A stretch of DNA of 60,390 nt from Deinococcales bacterium (GCA_025352125.1 JANXTZ010000052.1:1-60390), one strand, 5' to 3'. Positions 23,288 to 32,738 are shown, counted from the stretch's first letter. Numbers and translations: made by a program. The notes: generated by a model from the letters alone, not told the origin.

Positions 23288-25210
23288 ATGATGAACACTT
23301 TGATCCCGCGCCGTGTTTTATTTGGCAACCCCGAACGCACGATGGTGCAATTGAGCCATGATGGCAGGCACTTGTCATTTCTTGCACCTGTAAATGGCGT
23401 GCAAAACGTCTGGATCGCTGCTGTTGACAATCTCGCCGAAGCTCGAGCCATCACAAGCGCCACTGAACGCGGCATTCCGTTTGCCATGTGGTTGTATTCT
23501 AACGAGCACATTATCTATGTTCAAGACCGTGCTGGTGACGAAAACTGGCGCATTTACAGTGTGAATTTCATGACGCTCGAGGAGCGAGATTTGACGCCAC
23601 TCGAGGGTGTTCGGGCGCAACCGATGGGCTTTAGTGAACGTTTCCCTGATGAAATTTTGGTCGGTTTGAATAACCGTGTGCCGCAATTACATGATTTGTA
23701 TATCATCAACATTCGCACCGCCGAGCGTCGTTTGCTGCTCGAGAATGACATGGGTTTTGTTTCTTTGGTCTGCGATCACGATTACAAGCCTCGTTTTGGA
23801 ATTCGGATGAAGCCAAATGGCAGTTCAGATGTGTTTCGACGCGTTGAAAACACGTGGGAAGCTTTCTCGAGTATTCCGTTTGATGACAGCTTGACCACCC
23901 AATTGCTGGGGTTTGATGGAACGGGTCAAGTGCTTTATCTCACGGATTCTCGAGGGCGTAACACCAGCGCTTTGTTTGCGCACAACCTCGAGACGGATGC
24001 GGTCACGTTGCTTGCCGAGGACGCTCGAGCCGATTTTAGCGATTGGTTGCAACATCCGACAGAGCACACGGTTCAGGCGGTTTCGTTCAATTATGACCGT
24101 GAGCACCGCCAGATTATGGATGACCGAATCAGAGCAGATTTTGAATACTTGCAGGGTATTGCCAAAGGCGAAATTGGTGTGAATAGCCGCACTTTAGATG
24201 ACCAGCACTGGTTGGTGACAGACTCGAGCGACCAAACAGCTGTAGGGTATTACCATTATGACCGTGCAGCAAAACGGGCAACGTTCTTGTTTACGGATCG
24301 CCCTGAACTCGAACAGTATTCTTTGGCAATCATGCAGCCCAAATTGATTCCAAGCCGCGACGGACTCGAGATGGTTTGTTATTTGAGTGTACCTGAAGAC
24401 TTAACAAAATCCGTGCCAATGATTTTGTTGGTTCACGGTGGACCTTGGGCGCGTGATGCTTGGGGTTACGACGCCCAGGCGCAGTGGTTGGCAAACCGTG
24501 GTTATGCTGTGCTGCAAGTCAATTTCCGAGCTTCAACTGGTTTTGGTAAGGCGTTTACCAACGCGGGCAACCTCGAGTGGGGAGCTAAAATGCATGATGA
24601 TTTGCTTGATGCCTTGGATTGGGCGGTCAAAGAGGGCATCACCTCGAGCGATACGGTGGCGATCATGGGCGGCAGTTACGGAGGCTATGCGACGCTGGCA
24701 GCACTAACCATGACTCCGAAACGTTTTGTTTGTGGCGTGGACATTGTTGGACCTTCAAACTTGCAAACCTTGCTCGAGTCCGTGCCGCCGTATTGGGAAC
24801 CCATGATTGCGATGCTCAGAAATCGAATGGGTGATGACACCACTGCCAACGGTCAAGCGCTTTTAAAAGAACGTTCGCCATTGACCCATGTCCCGAGCAT
24901 CCAAAGACCATTGTTAATCGGACAGGGCGCGAATGATCCAAGGGTGAAGCAAGCCGAGTCGGATCAAATTGTGAATGCCATGACCACCAAAAACATTCCT
25001 GTGACCTATGTCTTGTTTCCCGATGAGGGTCACGGCTTTGCCCGTCCCGAAAACCGTCAAGCGTTTTATGCGGTTGCCGAGGCGTTCTTGGCAAAGCATC
25101 TCGGCGGGAAATGTGAAGCCATCGGTTCCGATTTTCAAGGCTCGAGCATTGAGATTCTTCAAGGACTTCAGGAGATTCCTGGAGCACAAAAAGCCCTCGA
25201 GAAATCGTAA
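23288..25210 (+). CDS. S9 family prolyl oligopeptidase / acylaminoacyl peptidase-like
   Basis: 640 aa, cytoplasmic. The N-terminal two-thirds is a beta-propeller (repeated ...NVWIAAV, WRIYSVNF, QLHDLYIINIRTAERRLLLEND). The C-terminal alpha/beta hydrolase has LVHGGPWARDAWGYD, the nucleophile elbow MGGSYGGYA (Ser ~463), the acid in GANDPRVK and His in DEGHGF. Probably cleaves short peptides. Start chosen at 23288 after AAAGGAG; ATG 23291 is equally possible. Confidence 0.9.
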   Translation: MMNTLIPRRVLFGNPERTMVQLSHDGRHLSFLAPVNGVQNVWIAAVDNLAEARAITSATERGIPFAMWLYSNEHIIYVQDRAGDENWRIYSVNFMTLEERDLTPLEGVRAQPMGFSERFPDEILVGLNNRVPQLHDLYIINIRTAERRLLLENDMGFVSLVCDHDYKPRFGIRMKPNGSSDVFRRVENTWEAFSSIPFDDSLTTQLLGFDGTGQVLYLTDSRGRNTSALFAHNLETDAVTLLAEDARADFSDWLQHPTEHTVQAVSFNYDREHRQIMDDRIRADFEYLQGIAKGEIGVNSRTLDDQHWLVTDSSDQTAVGYYHYDRAAKRATFLFTDRPELEQYSLAIMQPKLIPSRDGLEMVCYLSVPEDLTKSVPMILLVHGGPWARDAWGYDAQAQWLANRGYAVLQVNFRASTGFGKAFTNAGNLEWGAKMHDDLLDALDWAVKEGITSSDTVAIMGGSYGGYATLAALTMTPKRFVCGVDIVGPSNLQTLLESVPPYWEPMIAMLRNRMGDDTTANGQALLKERSPLTHVPSIQRPLLIGQGANDPRVKQAESDQIVNAMTTKNIPVTYVLFPDEGHGFARPENRQAFYAVAEAFLAKHLGGKCEAIGSDFQGSSIEILQGLQEIPGAQKALEKS

Positions 25211-25224
25211 ATCTCGAGTAAAAA

Positions 25225-25249
25225 GGGGAGACGGAATGTTCGTCTCCCC
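25225..25249. terminator. terminator between S9 peptidase and homoisocitrate dehydrogenase
   Basis: Arms GGGGAGACG/CGTCTCCCC. On the minus strand it is followed by TTTTT, so it mainly serves the minus gene ending at 25273. Confidence 0.75.
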
Positions 25250-25272
25250 GCATTATTTAAAAACCTTAAGTT

Positions 25273-26298
25273 TTATGCGCTCTTGTATGCCTCGAGAATC
25301 ACCGTTACAAATTCTTCGGTGCTCGCCTTGCCGCCCAAATCTTGGGTGCGTGGTCCATGCTCGAGCGCGATGTCCACGGCTCGCTCGAGTTTGGCGGCGG
25401 CTGCAAACTCGCCAATGTGGTTGAGCATGAGCGCGGCTGCCAGCACGGTTGCGGTTGGGTTGGCAATGCCGCGACCCGCGATGTCTGGGGCGCTGCCGTG
25501 AACGCTTTCGAACACGGCGTATTGTTCGCCGATGTTGCCGCTGGCGGCAATGCCCAGACCGCCCACCAAACCGGCGGTCAAGTCTGAGATGATGTCGCCA
25601 AACAAATTGGTGGTGACAATGACATCAAACCGTTCTGGACGGGTCACAAGCTGCATGGCGCAGTTGTCGATAATAATATCTTGAACCGTCAAACCCGCAA
25701 CTTTATCGGCTGCTTCTCGAGCGGTGTTCAAAAATAAACCTTGCGTGACGGGCAAAACGTTGGCTTTGTGCGCAATGTGCAGTGTCTTGCGGTCTCTTGT
25801 CGCCGCAAAGTTGGCGGCGTATTCGCCAATGCGTTGGCTTGCACGGCGGGTAATCACGGTGTCGGCTATCGCAATTTCGCCGTTCATGTAACTGCGTTCC
25901 TGCTCGACGTACAAACCCTCGGTATTCTCACGAACGATGATCAAATCCACGCCAGACCTCGAGCCTGGAACTGGATGGTGTTTGGCGGGGCGCACGTTGG
26001 CGTACAAGTCCAGGGCGCGTCGCATGTACCGGATTGCGCCTCTAAAACCTGGCACTTTTTTGCTGGGGCTGGTGGCTGCCCCAAAGAGCGTGGCTTGGCT
26101 TGCCCGTACAGCCTCGAGCGTCGCCTCTGGAATGCTGTCGCCGCTGCGTTCAAACAGTTCCCAGCCCGCCTCGGCGTGCAGCCATTCAAACTCGAGTTCG
26201 CCGCTGACTTGCATTCCTTCCAAAACCCGTTTTGCGGCGCGGATGACTTCATGACCGATGCCGTCGCCTTCGATCAATGTGATGGTGTGTTTTACCAT
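25273..26298 (-). CDS. homoisocitrate dehydrogenase (beta-decarboxylating)
   Basis: 341 aa. Oxidative decarboxylation of homoisocitrate to 2-oxoadipate in the alpha-aminoadipate lysine pathway. Motifs: [34 protein letters not shown] (the substrate loop typical of homoisocitrate rather than isopropylmalate enzymes), [55 protein letters not shown] and [19 protein letters not shown]. The pattern is close to the Thermus enzyme. The ATG at 26298 follows GGAGGTTCAAA. Other lysine genes are not in the window. Strong taxonomic marker for Deinococcota. Confidence 0.9.
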   Translation of the reverse strand: MVKHTITLIEGDGIGHEVIRAAKRVLEGMQVSGELEFEWLHAEAGWELFERSGDSIPEATLEAVRASQATLFGAATSPSKKVPGFRGAIRYMRRALDLYANVRPAKHHPVPGSRSGVDLIIVRENTEGLYVEQERSYMNGEIAIADTVITRRASQRIGEYAANFAATRDRKTLHIAHKANVLPVTQGLFLNTAREAADKVAGLTVQDIIIDNCAMQLVTRPERFDVIVTTNLFGDIISDLTAGLVGGLGIAASGNIGEQYAVFESVHGSAPDIAGRGIANPTATVLAAALMLNHIGEFAAAAKLERAVDIALEHGPRTQDLGGKASTEEFVTVILEAYKSA

Positions 26299-26443
26299 TT
26301 TGAACCTCCGACCCGAGAGGGTTTCTCGAGCCTCTGTGGTGTTGATTATTCCAGATTTTGAAATTTGACGCGTTTGGTGAATCTTTTCAAGCTGGTTCAT
26401 CGTAGGCGTGGCTTCAATCCTGTTCAAGTCTGTCCCTACTGCG

Positions 26444-26472
26444 GTGACGATCATTTCTCAATCTGGTAGACT
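26444..26472 (+). promoter_or_regulatory. promoter of a leaderless gene
   Basis: -35 GTGACG, 17-bp spacer, -10 TAGACT, then six bases to the GTG at 26479. This spacing puts the transcript start at or next to the start codon, as in leaderless Deinococcota genes. Confidence 0.55.
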
Positions 26473-26478
26473 TATAGC

Positions 26479-26907
26479 GTGCCTGTCTTAGAGAACTCCG
26501 TCGCCGAATTTATTGAACGCTGGAAGCACCATGCCACCCGTGTCACCTTGTACCCGCAACTCGAGGGTTCACCGCTCTTGGAGATTGGTGCTGCTGGGCG
26601 CGTGTTGTACGTTCTGGACCGGGTAGGACCGTATGCCGCCAAACCTGGCGAGGTCAACATGATCGTCAACCCAATGACCGAAACTGTTTTTGGCGTCGAT
26701 CTGGACACTGAATCTTTAACGATCACCGCCATTTCCGGCATTGAAGCCGTTGGGCGGGTACTCGAGGTGTCCAGGGACTTTGTGGTTCTTCAAGCCAGAT
26801 TGCCGCTGGTGGTGGGGGTGCTCGATCAATCTTGGAAAGAAATCAAAGTGGGTCAGATGGTGAGCTTTGTCTCGCTCGAGCCGATTCACGGGTTTTTGAC
26901 GCATTGA
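26479..26907 (+). CDS. conserved-looking protein of unknown function
   Basis: 142 aa, no signal or TM segment, not recognised. Beta-rich with regular hydrophobic strands (GRVLYVLDRVG, EVNMIVNPMTETVFGVDLD, GRVLEVSRDFVVLQARLPLVVGVLD, VGQMVSFVSLEPIHGF), suggesting a small barrel or PilZ-like fold, but no PilZ motif is seen. GTG start without a Shine-Dalgarno, matching the leaderless promoter just upstream. Divergent from the homoisocitrate dehydrogenase. Confidence 0.65.
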   Translation: MPVLENSVAEFIERWKHHATRVTLYPQLEGSPLLEIGAAGRVLYVLDRVGPYAAKPGEVNMIVNPMTETVFGVDLDTESLTITAISGIEAVGRVLEVSRDFVVLQARLPLVVGVLDQSWKEIKVGQMVSFVSLEPIHGFLTH

Positions 26908-26932
26908 GGGGCTGAAGCATTGTTCAAAAAAG

Positions 26933-27007
26933 AAACAGTGTAAAAGGCGAAACCTTTTACACTGTTTTAAAAGGCAATACAAATGGCAAAACCTTTTGTA
27001 TTGCCTT
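26933..27007. terminator. two tandem terminator hairpins
   Basis: Hairpin 1: 15-bp arms AAACAGTGTAAAAGG/CCTTTTACACTGTTT (26933-26967). Hairpin 2: AAGGCAATACAAA.../...TTTGTATTGCCTT (26971-27007), followed by CTTTCT. Both have A-rich loops and share a CCTTTT core. They separate convergent genes. Confidence 0.75.
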
Positions 27008-27011
27008 CTTT

Positions 27012-27419
27012 CTAAATCACAACAACCTCAGGATTGAGGACGACCATGCTTGGGATGTCCCAAGCTGCATAATGGAGAGGCTGGTCGAGTTTGTGGACAA
27101 TGACAGCATCCCATTTCGTTGGCATCCACTCCCAGTGAGGCAATCGGTTCCAAGAGGGTTTGCGACGCAGTGCCTTCACAAGATCATCCGCCCCATAAAC
27201 GTGCAAAACACGTGCTTGGGGGGATAGCTGAAAATGAAAGCGCTCGCTGCATTCTCCCAGGAGATTCCATTCAGGTTGCCCTTGGAGGGTTCCCCAAAGT
27301 CCTCCAAATGGTTTTAAGCAAAGTCCGAGGGTACGATATTTTTTAGGTCTATCGTTGTTGTGGACATTTTCAAATTTGGCAAATTCAAATGAGGCGGCAC
27401 CAGCATGTGTAAAAATCAT
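27012..27419 (-). CDS. uncharacterised protein
   Basis: About 135 aa from the ATG at 27419 (MIFTHAGAASFEF); the frame is open to 27557, but that extension is AT-rich and Lys/Phe-heavy. Not recognised. The body has FKPFGGLW-like (KPFGGLWGTL), ERFHFQLSPQARVLHVY and a C-terminal LHYAAWDIPSMVVLNPEVV block, a pattern I associate with small orphan proteins of phage or toxin-like type, without a named family. The local base composition upstream is more AT-rich than the neighbours. Confidence 0.55.
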   Translation of the reverse strand: MIFTHAGAASFEFAKFENVHNNDRPKKYRTLGLCLKPFGGLWGTLQGQPEWNLLGECSERFHFQLSPQARVLHVYGADDLVKALRRKPSWNRLPHWEWMPTKWDAVIVHKLDQPLHYAAWDIPSMVVLNPEVVVI

Positions 27420-27621
27420 GAAAATAAAAATAAAAGTTTGTTGACTCGAGCGTATTTTAAAAAGAATGTTGAAGATGGCAAAACCAAACAATTTTGAATG
27501 GCACATGACCAAATTCCAGACACGCAGCTCGAGTCGGATCACTTGAGGGTTTTGCACATCGGTTCTTGTTCTTGAACTGTTCCCAACATTTCTCGTCTCA
27601 GTTGTGTAAAACTGGTACGCA

Positions 27622-29280
27622 ATGCAATGCCCGAGCTGTCAAGAGCCAGTGCAAGCCACCTGGCGTTTTTGCCCGAATTGCGGGGCGGCAATTTCGGTGG
27701 TCGAACCGACGGTTCAACGTCGTGTGGCAGTGGTTTTTGTCGATTTGGTGGCGAGCACACGTTTTGCCAGGAGCCTCTCGAGCGACGCGTATTTTGATTT
27801 GATGGGCGAAATCTTGACGGTGCTTGCCGTTGAGATCGAGGCGCTCGAGGGTCACGTCGTGCAATTTCAGGGCGATGCGGTGCTGGCGGCGTTCGGTGCG
27901 GTCAAAAGTTTTGAGGACAACGCCTTGCGTGCCGTCAAGGCGGCTCGAGCGGCAATTGCTGCCGTCGAAAATTACGGCGAGCGCAAGGGTTTGGAACTCG
28001 AGGGGCGGGCGGGCGTGGATACCGACGAAGCCACGGTGGGTTGGGTTGGCGGTGAATTCACCTTGTTTGGAAGTGTGGTGAACCTCTCGAGGCGCTTGTG
28101 CTCGGCTGCTGAACCTGGCGAGGTGCTGGCGTCCTCACGGGTTCAACTCGAAACCCATGCGGGGGCGCAGTTTGAAAAGCAAGTTGGTTTGGTGCTGCGC
28201 GATTATCCCGAAGAGGGCGAGCCGTTTTTGTTGAAAAGTTTCACCACCGCCGCAGGGCAGGAGTATTTGCCATTTCATGGTCCGCCGCTTGTTGGGCGAC
28301 AAAAGGAACTGGATAAACTCGAGGGTTTGTTCAGGATCGCCCGCAGCGAACGGCGCGTGGTCTGGGTTGAGGTTGTGGGGCATCCAGGTTCGGGACGCAG
28401 CCGTCTGATGCAAGAATTTGCGGCGCGTCACGAGATCATCGAGGACGCCCGAGCGGTGGTGCTCGATTCAAAAACCCGCAAGCTCGAGTTGCCAACCAAA
28501 GTCTTGCCGATAGTCTTGCTCGAGGACGCCTTGAACCTCGAGACTGCCCTGCAAACATTGCTTTTAAGTGCGCGAAAGGGGGCGTTGGTGCTCGTGCCTC
28601 GGGCGTTGCAAAGTGCGGCTGAACGCGAGGCTGTGGTTCTGGATCATCTGGGTTTTTCTCAAGCCCGAACGCTGTTCGAGTCCCTGTGTGGACCGCAGCC
28701 GATAGGTTTGGTCAAGCCTTGGTTTGAACGTTCACTTGGCAATGCCGCGATCTTGGCTGAGGTGGCAAGGTTGTTCAACAAGGGCTTTGACGAGTCCCTC
28801 GAGTTGCAGCAAAGGGTCAAAGCTTTTGTCTTGGATTACTTCCAGGTTTTTGCTTCCAGCGCGGCAGAGGTTTTCTCGGTGGCGGCATTGTTCGGCTCAA
28901 GCTTTTACTTGGGAGGCTTGAACCAAGTTCTGAATCGCGATGGCAGTCCCGATCTGGCGATGCTGCTCGATGATGGTGTGATTCTCGAGTCTGCTGCGTC
29001 CCGAATTCCTGATGAGCGCGAGTTTAAGATCCAAATTCCGCTCCTGCGTGAGGCGGCGGTTTCGGTGTTTGACTTGCAACATCGGGCGGCTTTGCACCTG
29101 GAAATTGCCTCATGGTTCTCGAGCCGCAGTTCTGCTCGGGCGCGTGACCACACCCGGGCAGCCCAAAGTCTTCGAGCCGCATTGCAAACCCAAACCGTTC
29201 ACGAGGGTTCGACGATTGCCACGAAAAACAAGAAAACCCCGTTGATGAAGATTTCTCGAGCCTCAAAACCTCCAAAATAA
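27622..29280 (+). CDS. class III nucleotidyl cyclase with zinc ribbon and ATPase-like domain
   Basis: 552 aa. Residues 3-20 form a zinc ribbon (CPSC..CPNC). Residues ~34-195 are a class III cyclase domain: VVFVDLVASTRFA (first metal Asp), FQGDAVLAAFGAV (second) and GSVVNLSRRLC (transition-state region). After that comes an AAA/STAND-like ATPase (PLVGRQKELDKLE). Its P-loop reads GHPGSGRSRL, with Arg for the usual Lys, so ATP hydrolysis is doubtful. Proteins of this architecture usually run to ~1000 aa with TPR repeats; this one ends early with a basic Lys/Ser tail. Substrate (ATP or GTP) and signal are unknown. Confidence 0.8.
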   Translation: MQCPSCQEPVQATWRFCPNCGAAISVVEPTVQRRVAVVFVDLVASTRFARSLSSDAYFDLMGEILTVLAVEIEALEGHVVQFQGDAVLAAFGAVKSFEDNALRAVKAARAAIAAVENYGERKGLELEGRAGVDTDEATVGWVGGEFTLFGSVVNLSRRLCSAAEPGEVLASSRVQLETHAGAQFEKQVGLVLRDYPEEGEPFLLKSFTTAAGQEYLPFHGPPLVGRQKELDKLEGLFRIARSERRVVWVEVVGHPGSGRSRLMQEFAARHEIIEDARAVVLDSKTRKLELPTKVLPIVLLEDALNLETALQTLLLSARKGALVLVPRALQSAAEREAVVLDHLGFSQARTLFESLCGPQPIGLVKPWFERSLGNAAILAEVARLFNKGFDESLELQQRVKAFVLDYFQVFASSAAEVFSVAALFGSSFYLGGLNQVLNRDGSPDLAMLLDDGVILESAASRIPDEREFKIQIPLLREAAVSVFDLQHRAALHLEIASWFSSRSSARARDHTRAAQSLRAALQTQTVHEGSTIATKNKKTPLMKISRASKPPK

Positions 29281-29300
29281 AACTAAATGTAAATTTAAAC

Positions 29301-29330
29301 TTGACAAAATAGCAAACTTGGTTGCATACT
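29301..29330 (+). promoter_or_regulatory. promoter of the DUF4097 operon
   Basis: TTGACA, 18-bp spacer, CATACT, about 80 bp before the ATG at 29411. Confidence 0.55.
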
Positions 29331-29410
29331 TGAAACAGCAATCGAAGGGTTGAGGCTGGATTGTCCAAACTTTCAGGAACTCAAATCAACATCACACCGT
29401 AGGAGAAACC

Positions 29411-30403
29411 ATGAGTGACCCATTTCGTGAACGCATCGAAAACCTGCTCCGTCAGGGCAAAATCTCACCTGAAGAAGCCAACAAGCTTTTTCGGGCGCTC
29501 GAGCCGCAAGGGGAGACTGCCAGCGCCAGCACGCCCTTAACCGGTTCGCAACCCACCCCGAGCATTCTCACCCCATCCAAGCCACCAACAGCTCCCATGC
29601 CCTCAACTCCGCCCACACCACCGACACCAGTCGCCGCCGTTGTACCTCCAACGCCGCCAGCCACACCATCAACCCCCCCCAGCAACGCCATGCCAACTTC
29701 ACACAGCAAAGCCTCTGATCATTACGTTCATGCGGCAAACAACATCCGCAAACTGGTCATCAATGCCACGGCAGGCGATATCGATGTTGAAGGCGTTCCA
29801 GGGCTTGGCACCATCGAAGCCAACGTCAAAAACGGCTCGCTCGAGATCACCGAGGACGGCGATGTGATTCGCATTCTGGGCGTTGGAAAAATTGATGACC
29901 CAACCGAAATCGGCTGGCTGAACACCGTCATTCGCACCATCGGACGCAACCTGCCCGTGGACATTCACGTCAAAGTTCCAAGCAACCTGCTCGAACTCGA
30001 GGTCAAAGCTTTGGCGGGCGATGTGAGCGTGGCTGGTGTGACCGGAATGGTCTCGCTCGAGATGAGTGCGGGCGATCTGAAACTCAAGGACGCGGGTCGT
30101 TTCAACATCAATGCCAAGGCGGGTGATATCAAAGTGCGAACCAAACTGACCGACGGTGAAAGCAACCTTCGCGCCCTGGCGGGGAACGTGGACGTGATCC
30201 TCGAGGGCGGCTCGAGTGTCACGATGAAAGCCTCCAACAGTGCCGGAGACATTACCGCCAAAGGCTTTATTTTGACGCACACCGAAAAACGCGTGGTCGG
30301 AGGAAGTTTAGAGGGGCGTTTGGGCGCGGGTCGCGCCAAGCTGACCGTCAGTTTGAGTGCGGGCGATCTGGATATCGAAGCCATCGACGGCATGAGTCAG
30401 TAA
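29411..30403 (+). CDS. DUF4097-family protein with SHOCT-like N-terminus
   Basis: 330 aa. An N-terminal helical module (RERIENLLRQGKISPEEANKLFRALE) like the SHOCT/YvlB N-domain, a Pro/Thr-rich linker (residues ~38-98), then a right-handed beta-helix-like repeat domain with recurring AGD-I-V units (TAGDIDVEGV, LAGDVSVAGV, SAGDLKLKDA, KAGDIKVRT, SAGDLDIEA) typical of DUF4097. Related proteins (LiaX, YvlB) act in envelope-stress sensing. GGAG before the ATG. First of three cotranscribed genes. Confidence 0.8.
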   Translation: MSDPFRERIENLLRQGKISPEEANKLFRALEPQGETASASTPLTGSQPTPSILTPSKPPTAPMPSTPPTPPTPVAAVVPPTPPATPSTPPSNAMPTSHSKASDHYVHAANNIRKLVINATAGDIDVEGVPGLGTIEANVKNGSLEITEDGDVIRILGVGKIDDPTEIGWLNTVIRTIGRNLPVDIHVKVPSNLLELEVKALAGDVSVAGVTGMVSLEMSAGDLKLKDAGRFNINAKAGDIKVRTKLTDGESNLRALAGNVDVILEGGSSVTMKASNSAGDITAKGFILTHTEKRVVGGSLEGRLGAGRAKLTVSLSAGDLDIEAIDGMSQ

Positions 30404-30503
30404 GCAATAACCCCACTTTGAGGCTTGAAGTTCAAAAACTTCGAGATGGGTAGTGCACGCCCCGAGCGTGCTGGGTATTTCGTACCCAAAAAAGGAGTCG
30501 ATC

Positions 30504-31094
30504 ATGGGACAAATTGAACGGATTTTACATCTTGTGCAGCAAAACAAGATCAACCGCGAGGATGCTGCCAAGCTGCTCTCCGCCCTCTCGAACGGACTGG
30601 CAACGCTGCCTGAGAGCACCTGGGAGCGATTGTTTGCCATGCTCGACCAAGGCATGAGCGTCGAAGCCCTGGCGCAAGTTTTGGGCGCTGAACTCGAGCA
30701 GGACAAAGACAACAAACGCAGCACCTGGAGCACCAAAGGCGCTCGAGGTGGAAATTTTGGCATGGGCGGTCTTGGCTCACAAGTCTCAACGATTGTCAAC
30801 GACCAGATTGCCGATGCGTTCCGCAAAGGTTTTGGCGATCCAAGACGCAAAACCGCCAGGGTCCTGCGCGTCGTGGTCGAAGCCAGCGACGGCACGGATG
30901 TCAACATCAACATTCCACTCGGGCTTGCCAACATGGTCTTGAAATTGATCCCCAAAGAGGCACAACGTGCCATGACCGAGCAAGGCATTGACCCAGTCAC
31001 CCTGCAAGAATTGCTCAAATCCGAACTGCCCGACGGCGAGATCATTCGGGTTGAAGCCAGCGACGGCACCGAAGTCAGAATTTCGATTGAGTAA
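30504..31094 (+). CDS. SHOCT-like / YvlB-N-like protein
   Basis: 196 aa. The N-terminus (QIERILHLVQQNKINREDAAKLLSAL) repeats the helical module of the preceding gene. The C-terminus has two similar strands (VVVEASDGTDVNINIPLGL and RVEASDGTEVRISIE), suggesting an internal duplication. AAAGGAG lies seven bases before the ATG at 30504. A partner or interactor of the DUF4097 protein is a reasonable inference. Confidence 0.72.
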   Translation: MGQIERILHLVQQNKINREDAAKLLSALSNGLATLPESTWERLFAMLDQGMSVEALAQVLGAELEQDKDNKRSTWSTKGARGGNFGMGGLGSQVSTIVNDQIADAFRKGFGDPRRKTARVLRVVVEASDGTDVNINIPLGLANMVLKLIPKEAQRAMTEQGIDPVTLQELLKSELPDGEIIRVEASDGTEVRISIE

Positions 31095-31129
31095 ACTGTT
31101 TCGAGATTTCAGAAAACAGAGGAGAGCAG

Positions 31130-31495
31130 ATGATTTTTGACTTGCCAACCAATTTCCCAGGGCTGAATGAGACGCCACTTGTGACCAGACTCGAGTTTCC
31201 AGAATCGGGCGTCAACATCGAGGGACACTTTAGACTCAACGAATTTGCGCTGCTGCCGCCGGACAACCTCGAGTTTTTGCGCCTTTACATCAAGGTGCGC
31301 GGCAACCTGAAGGAAGTCGAACGCATTCTGGGCTTGAGTTACCCGACCATTCGCTCTCGCTTTGAAGATTTGCTCAAAGCTTTGGGTTACGAAGCAGAAG
31401 CTGACGAAGCCGAGGCTCGAGACGATGTTTTAAAAGCTTTGGAACGTGGCGATATCGGACCCAATGAGGCGCTCGAGAGACTGAAAAACACTTAA
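31130..31495 (+). CDS. DUF2089-family HTH regulator
   Basis: 121 aa. FRLNEFALLPPDNLEFLRLYIKVRGNLKEVERILGLSYPTIRSRFEDLLKALGY is the DUF2089 core with a helix-turn-helix, ending in a short helix like the SHOCT module (DVLKALERGDIGPNEALERL). DUF2089 proteins commonly sit beside DUF4097 genes and are assumed to regulate them. Strong ribosome site GAGGAGAG. Last gene before a terminator. Confidence 0.82.
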   Translation: MIFDLPTNFPGLNETPLVTRLEFPESGVNIEGHFRLNEFALLPPDNLEFLRLYIKVRGNLKEVERILGLSYPTIRSRFEDLLKALGYEAEADEAEARDDVLKALERGDIGPNEALERLKNT

Positions 31496-31503
31496 AAAAT
31501 TAT

Positions 31504-31538
31504 AAATGGCGGGCGATCTTCACAATCGCCCGCCATTT
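31504..31538. terminator. terminator between convergent genes
   Basis: Perfect 14-bp arms AAATGGCGGGCGAT/ATCGCCCGCCATTT, 7-nt loop. Confidence 0.8.
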
Positions 31539-31550
31539 GTCATGCGTTTA

Positions 31551-31985
31551 TCAATCGATCAAATTTTGCAATGCGTTTTCAACTTCGGTATGCCTGAGCT
31601 TCACCTCAGCCTCCAGCTTGGCTCGAGCGTGAAAATGGCTTGAAAAATGCTCCAACGCCTCGGAGAACGCGAACAACTCTTCGACCTCGAGTTTGACACT
31701 TTCGGCGTCGAGCGGTCGAAGGTCGCGTTTGTTGTCGAGCACATCATCCAGTCTTGCCATCATGCCCGAGAGCGGACGCAACCACTGAAACACAGGGTCG
31801 CCTGTCACCAGTTGAAAATAGGCAAACGGACCGTTGATTGCGCCGTGTGCAGACTCATATTCTTTTTTGACGATTTCCAACAAGGTTGAATGGGTGCTGC
31901 GCAATGCCTGAGCCAAATCGTTCAGCTTGATGCGTTGTGCCTGGTCAATCGGGTCTACCGGGCGGGTATCTCGAGTAATGCTCAC
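31551..31985 (-). CDS. uncharacterised helical protein
   Basis: 144 aa, mostly helical, no signal or TM. Not assigned to a family; the pattern KEYESAHGAINGPFAYFQLVTGDPVFQWLRPLSGMMARLDDVLD suggests a small four-helix bundle. GTG start with TAAAAT six bases upstream and no Shine-Dalgarno, consistent with a leaderless transcript. Confidence 0.65.
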   Translation of the reverse strand: MSITRDTRPVDPIDQAQRIKLNDLAQALRSTHSTLLEIVKKEYESAHGAINGPFAYFQLVTGDPVFQWLRPLSGMMARLDDVLDNKRDLRPLDAESVKLEVEELFAFSEALEHFSSHFHARAKLEAEVKLRHTEVENALQNLID

Positions 31986-32058
31986 CCTTGTATTTTAGAC
32001 CATGTTAAGACAATCATTTGTTTTTCTGTCACGTTCAGATCAAACCTGGCATTCAAAC

Positions 32059-32640
32059 TCAGGTGGGTTTGAAACCCTCGAGCAGCATCTTGCAAAACGC
32101 ATCGGCAATTTCGCCAGCGTTCAAGCGACCGCCTGGGTTAAACCAGTGATACGCCCAATTCGCACTCGAAAGCGATAAAACGCTGGCAAGTTTGGCATCC
32201 AAATCTGGACGAAATGATCCCTTCTTGATGCCCTCCTCGAGAATCTCGCGGTAAATTCGCTCGACGCTGGCGCGTCTGTCGGCAATTTCCTCAATTTTGG
32301 TGATCGGCAGGTGCTTCCATTCGTGAAAAAACACGGTCGCCCAGTCCTTGTTTTTCGAGATCACATTCAAATGCGCCTCGAGCGCCGCACGCAACTTCTC
32401 GGGCGGTGCGAGCTTGCTGTCTCGGATCGGCTCGAGTGCCGCATCGAACTCGTCTGCCGCACGGTTGACAATTTCCCACAGCAATTCTTCCTTGCTCGAG
32501 ATGTGCGCGTACAAGCTGCCGCCCTGCACGCCCAAGGCTTTGGCGAGGTCGCGCATACTGGTGGCATGGTAGCCCAACTGCGAGAAGAGTTTGCCCGCAG
32601 TGCGGTAGATTTGTTCTTTCCTGGAGACGGGTTGGGTCAC
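32059..32640 (-). CDS. TetR-family transcriptional regulator
   Basis: 193 aa. N-terminal HTH: RKEQIYRTAGKLFSQLGYHATSMRDLAKALGVQGGSLYAHISSKEELLWEIV. The C-terminal domain (FFHEWKHLPITKIEEIADRRASVERIYREILEEGIKKG) resembles TetR regulators of fatty-acid/acyl-CoA metabolism (KstR2/FadR type). No fatty-acid gene is adjacent, so the target is unknown. GTG start. Confidence 0.88.
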   Translation of the reverse strand: MTQPVSRKEQIYRTAGKLFSQLGYHATSMRDLAKALGVQGGSLYAHISSKEELLWEIVNRAADEFDAALEPIRDSKLAPPEKLRAALEAHLNVISKNKDWATVFFHEWKHLPITKIEEIADRRASVERIYREILEEGIKKGSFRPDLDAKLASVLSLSSANWAYHWFNPGGRLNAGEIADAFCKMLLEGFKPT

Positions 32641-32738
32641 GTTGAGCGTAGTCTATCCGATGCTCGAGCGGTTTTGGAAGCAAATACCGAGTCCAGATCG
32701 GTTTAGGCTTGCTCGAGTTTGGATTTAAACCAACAACA

